NCBI RefSeq assembly: GCF_048544455.1
Contig: NC_133534.1
Location: 223,786,292-223,850,291, forward strand
Direction of reading: 5' to 3'
Source: Silene latifolia
Taxonomy: Eukaryota > Streptophyta > Magnoliopsida > Caryophyllales > Caryophyllaceae
Length of the DNA: 64,000 bases
This document shows positions 62,125 to 64,000 of the stretch, one piece after another. Position numbers and translations under genes: made by a program. The notes below the pieces were generated by a model. That model ran no database searches and had not been told where the DNA came from. It saw only the letters and a list, made by a program, of their open reading frames with translations. Positions within the stretch are counted from its first letter, which is position 1, and every line of letters begins with the position of its first letter.

Positions 62125-63327
62125 CCTACAAATGGACTTAAAGTATATAAAAAGGTAAGTGTCGGATTACACAGTGTCTTTCGATTTTACACATAATACT
62201 TCTTCATTAAACACGTTTGGCTCTTGTAAAAATTTAGAGCAGCCCTCAAGTGAAGTCTTCATAACATTGTTAACTTGTTCTGACACTTGATACAGACTTC
62301 TTTTTTCGTACGGTTAAAGAAAAAGTAGAGCCATCCAAGGGACAAAAGCATAAAAATCACATCATCACAGCAACGTGTATGAAGTATGAGGTCTGAGTTT
62401 ATGAACAACCTTCAATGTAAATCATGAGTCATTAGTTCACACAACCTGGTAAGAAATTGACGCACTACTACACTAGTCATTCCCATCATGGGTATCATTC
62501 TCTTGATAAGAGGGCAGATAATCCTATCCTAAAACTCAAATCTCTGAATTCTTTTGTATCCAATAATCCTATCTTATAAAATCATTTCAGGCTCTACACT
62601 ACATAGTCCCCTGGTTGTCAGGTCGTTCCTATTAGTGTAGTTGAGTTTATCCACTCTAGTGACAGAAAATTAATAAATGTCATACCCTCTGGGTTGTCCA
62701 GACTAAAAGTACAAGATTAGTTAACTTTTCTTCACCCTCGTATCATATACAATAGACAATATTATTATATCTCCGAACTACAAGCCCCCTGGTTGTCAGG
62801 TCGTACCTTGTAAACGAAAATAAAATAATTTTATTGTCTACCTGAGTGGCAACCTTTGACAAAATATCTCATATTTTATCAATTAAAAACTCAATAATCT
62901 TTAATTGGTCAAGTTTTAATGTCATTCAAACAGTTTGAATAACACAAGTGCTTATATCTTATACTAGCACTAACAACTATATCTTATATAATTGTCAGAA
63001 GAGAAACTACAAATTATCATGTAAGTGTAATACTCCACTTAGAGAACTCTTCTCTTAAATGTAGATACATGTTACATAATTTAACATAAACACTACAATC
63101 AATTTGTTATTAAAATAATCATTACACTAACAATTGACAAAACAAATTGATCATAATATTTCAGGCACATGCATAAGTGAAACCACTAAGCAAGTTGATA
63201 ACTATACCACGATTAGATAGTGTATAGCTCACACTTGAAACAGTACGAGAACAGTTCTCGTGCATAGTACGTAAAAATTCGACCCAAATTTACAAAATGT
63301 AAATGCAAAATTGGCTCTGATACCAAT
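62125..63327 (-). mobile_element. Copia (family Y) internal sequence, 5' part
   Basis: Follows the LTR and primer site on the minus strand. No long open frame. CCCTGGTTGTCAGGTCG occurs at 62611 and 62786, with a related CTCTGGGTTGTCCAG at 62691. Probably an untranslated leader of a copia element whose remainder is missing or displaced. Confidence 0.55.
63313..63325 (-). other. Primer binding site, copia family Y
   Basis: Minus strand TGGTATCAGAGCC, complementary to initiator-Met tRNA, two bases after the LTR end. Confidence 0.85.
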
Positions 63328-63991
63328 TGAAGGGACCGCGGTACATCACATGTAGCAGCGGAAGACAGAAACGCGGTCCTCCTGAGACCTATTGCATTTA
63401 AAAACTTGTAAAATTGGGTAAAGGGACACATACTTTATGTGTAGACAATAAATTGGTCTAACTCCGAAAATACGGAGTCTCTAGTGTATCCACACCGGTA
63501 GATAAACTAACGTTCTCAACCCTTGAGACGACCTCGGATATAGAGAAAACACTTTTCTCACTTTTGTATGAATGTCAAACGAGCTCAGATCTATTTGTTC
63601 TTGTAAAACAAAACAAGTAATCCTTGCTATTTATAGAAGATGAATTCTTAGCCATGAAGGCATGTAGCAAATCCTTAACAATTAAGGATTCTTTGTTGAA
63701 AAGGCATGTGGCTTTAAATGATAAGCATATAACATTTCATGTTTATCAAACCAAATAGCATAATTATCTTCCATCGGTCTCTCATACAAATGTCTTTCCG
63801 ATATTAACTATATTTCCGTGTTAGCGGACAATATAAAAATATGTCATCGAGATTATTTAATTAATTATCTCATAATAAATTAAATAACAGTAAACGTTAA
63901 ATATCGACCGTAAGTGTGTGACCACATAGGTTCATTACTAAACCGATAATAATTAATCTCATTAACTATTAATCGAGGTTGGCGTCTAACA
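63328..63991 (-). mobile_element. Copia LTR (family Y), right copy (5' LTR)
   Basis: 664 bp, TGTTAGACGCC to CGGTCCCTTCA on the minus strand; matches 17461-18124. The last nine bases of the window (ACACTCCCC) repeat the tract that follows the left copy. Confidence 0.85.
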
Positions 63992-64000
63992 ACACTCCCC

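Overview
This window is gene-poor, repeat-dominated DNA from a plant nuclear genome, most likely a dicot with a large genome. The evidence is Athila-type and Tat-type Ty3/gypsy elements, Ty1/copia elements with tRNA-iMet primer sites, Helitrons, a Mutator-like MITE and long (TA)n tracts. I see no host gene I would stand behind, only one possible terminal exon near 17.4 kb. Nearly everything is mobile DNA, nested up to four levels deep.

Layout. 1-6008: a badly decayed Ty1/copia element (+) with its 3' LTR. 6009-16740: a block of low-complexity, TIR-bearing elements sitting inside four (TA)n microsatellites. 17461-18124 and 63328-63991: two matching 664-bp copia LTRs that bracket the rest. 18133-28661: a non-autonomous Tat/Ogre-like gypsy element (-), made almost entirely of local tandem arrays, with a gag carrying three zinc-knuckle modules. 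61087-62124 is a second piece of its LTR.

28662-61086: an Athila-type gypsy element (-), called element 1 here. Its gag-pol (42657-48227) and env-like ORF (40269-41888) are open throughout. It has been invaded by Helitron 1 (29352-34743, carrying an intact gag copied from a second Athila family), a copia LTR (35240-36432), Helitron 2 (about 36993-39286, with a 594-bp MITE inside) and element 2 (48660-59813). Element 2 is an 11.15-kb Athila-like element with a perfect 5-bp target duplication and no reverse transcriptase, RNase H or integrase.

The observation I rate highest is shared by both Athila elements. Short palindromes with a CGATCG core occur in the LTR just upstream of the TATA box, and again between pol and the env-like gene, upstream of a predicted leader intron whose acceptor lies directly before the env-like ATG. 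In element 1 the unit is CCCCGATCGGGG, paired at 19-bp spacing in both places. In element 2 it is CTCGATCGAG, in about 29 copies. This looks like one regulatory module used twice, giving the env-like gene its own promoter. Second is Helitron 1, which carries several snRNA-type USE plus TATA promoter modules at 31-33 bp spacing. Third, indels and differences in element 2 fall largely on CAG/CTG triplets, so some of its 'broken' gag may be sequencing artefact.
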